Positions 14,310 to 14,441 of a DNA stretch of 14,441 bases are shown here, in pieces; position 1 is the first letter of the stretch, and every line of letters starts with the position of its first letter. The notes under the pieces are model-generated. The model ran no database searches. It worked only from the letters and a program-made list of their open reading frames with translations, and was not told the DNA's origin. Both the position numbers and the translations under genes were made by a program. The DNA is from Rickettsia typhi. Its GTDB lineage: Bacteria; Pseudomonadota; Alphaproteobacteria; Rickettsiales; UBA1997. The stretch lies in NCBI GenBank assembly GCA_945906835.1, contig CAMDRL010000015.1, forward strand, positions 1-14,441. Direction: 5' to 3'.

Positions 14310-14441
14310 TTTATTTTTTACTTTTGAAGATTGCGCCCAAATACTGGCTTAGCGAATATAGTGTCTAAGCGTAACGGATTTAATTTGAAAATCAATTTAT
14401 TAATTAGTAGCGCAAAATTCAAATGAAAAATAAAAAAATAA
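14310..14441. other. Intergenic end of window, upstream of GNAT gene
   Basis: A hairpin GCTTAG (14347-14352) / CTAAGC (14365-14370) with a 12-nt loop is visible. An ATG at 14423 opens a plus-strand frame (M-K-N-K-K-I) that is still open when the window ends, but it has no ribosome site and only six codons can be read, so I do not call a gene. The promoter of the GNAT gene should lie here; no clear hexamers are seen. Confidence 0.3.

Noticed and set aside
14423..14441. Start of a plus-strand gene at the right edge
   Set aside because: Only six codons are visible, all A-rich, with no ribosome site upstream.

Overview
The window comes from an AT-rich alphaproteobacterium, most likely an intracellular member of the Rickettsiales or a relative. 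The reasons are the strong A+T bias, the mix of housekeeping genes (hisS-ccmC-fdxA, lepA, dapA, nuoA-nuoB-nuoC, folC), the alphaproteobacterial-type 7Fe ferredoxin, short palindromic repeats in several intergenic gaps, and a cluster of decayed insertion sequences. The assignment rests on protein character and gene content only; no database was searched.

Layout. (1) 1-282: 5' end of an ISL3-like insertion sequence that runs off the left edge; its presumed terminal repeat stops about 5 bp from the stop codon of a HAD phosphatase (287-1012, minus). (2) 1132-3433, minus strand: compact unit hisS-ccmC-fdxA (tRNA-His charging, haem delivery for cytochrome c, ferredoxin), with a GTGA overlap between hisS and ccmC. 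(3) 3537-6172, plus strand: dinD, a RecA-modulating DNA-damage protein family, overlapping lepA (EF4) by one base. (4) 6173-7760: a graveyard holding the 3' part of a tRNA-Val(GAC), a nearly full-length but broken IS630-family element, a frameshifted IS5-family fragment and a 146-bp MITE-like inverted repeat. (5) 7761-8630, minus: dapA (lysine and peptidoglycan precursor synthesis), divergent from nuoA. (6) 8748-10504, plus: nuoA, nuoB and nuoC of respiratory complex I, separated by repeat insertions; two near-identical 75-bp copies lie between nuoB and nuoC. nuoD does not follow. Instead come an unrecognised small membrane protein and a PKHD-type 2-oxoglutarate/Fe(II) oxygenase (to 11571). 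(7) 11578-14309, minus: folC overlapping a YihY/BrkB-family membrane protein gene, then a GNAT acetyltransferase.

The genes serve ordinary core functions: complex I, cytochrome c maturation and ferredoxin in energy metabolism; hisS, lepA and folC in translation and one-carbon metabolism; dapA in cell-wall precursor supply. What stands out is the non-coding and mobile layer: repeats inserted within the nuo gene series, including an A-B-A'-B' pair of competing hairpins that starts on the nuoB stop codon; a transposase whose only two in-frame stops are both TGA where tryptophan is expected; and a tRNA gene cut inside its anticodon stem. I found no convincing new defence or biosynthetic system.
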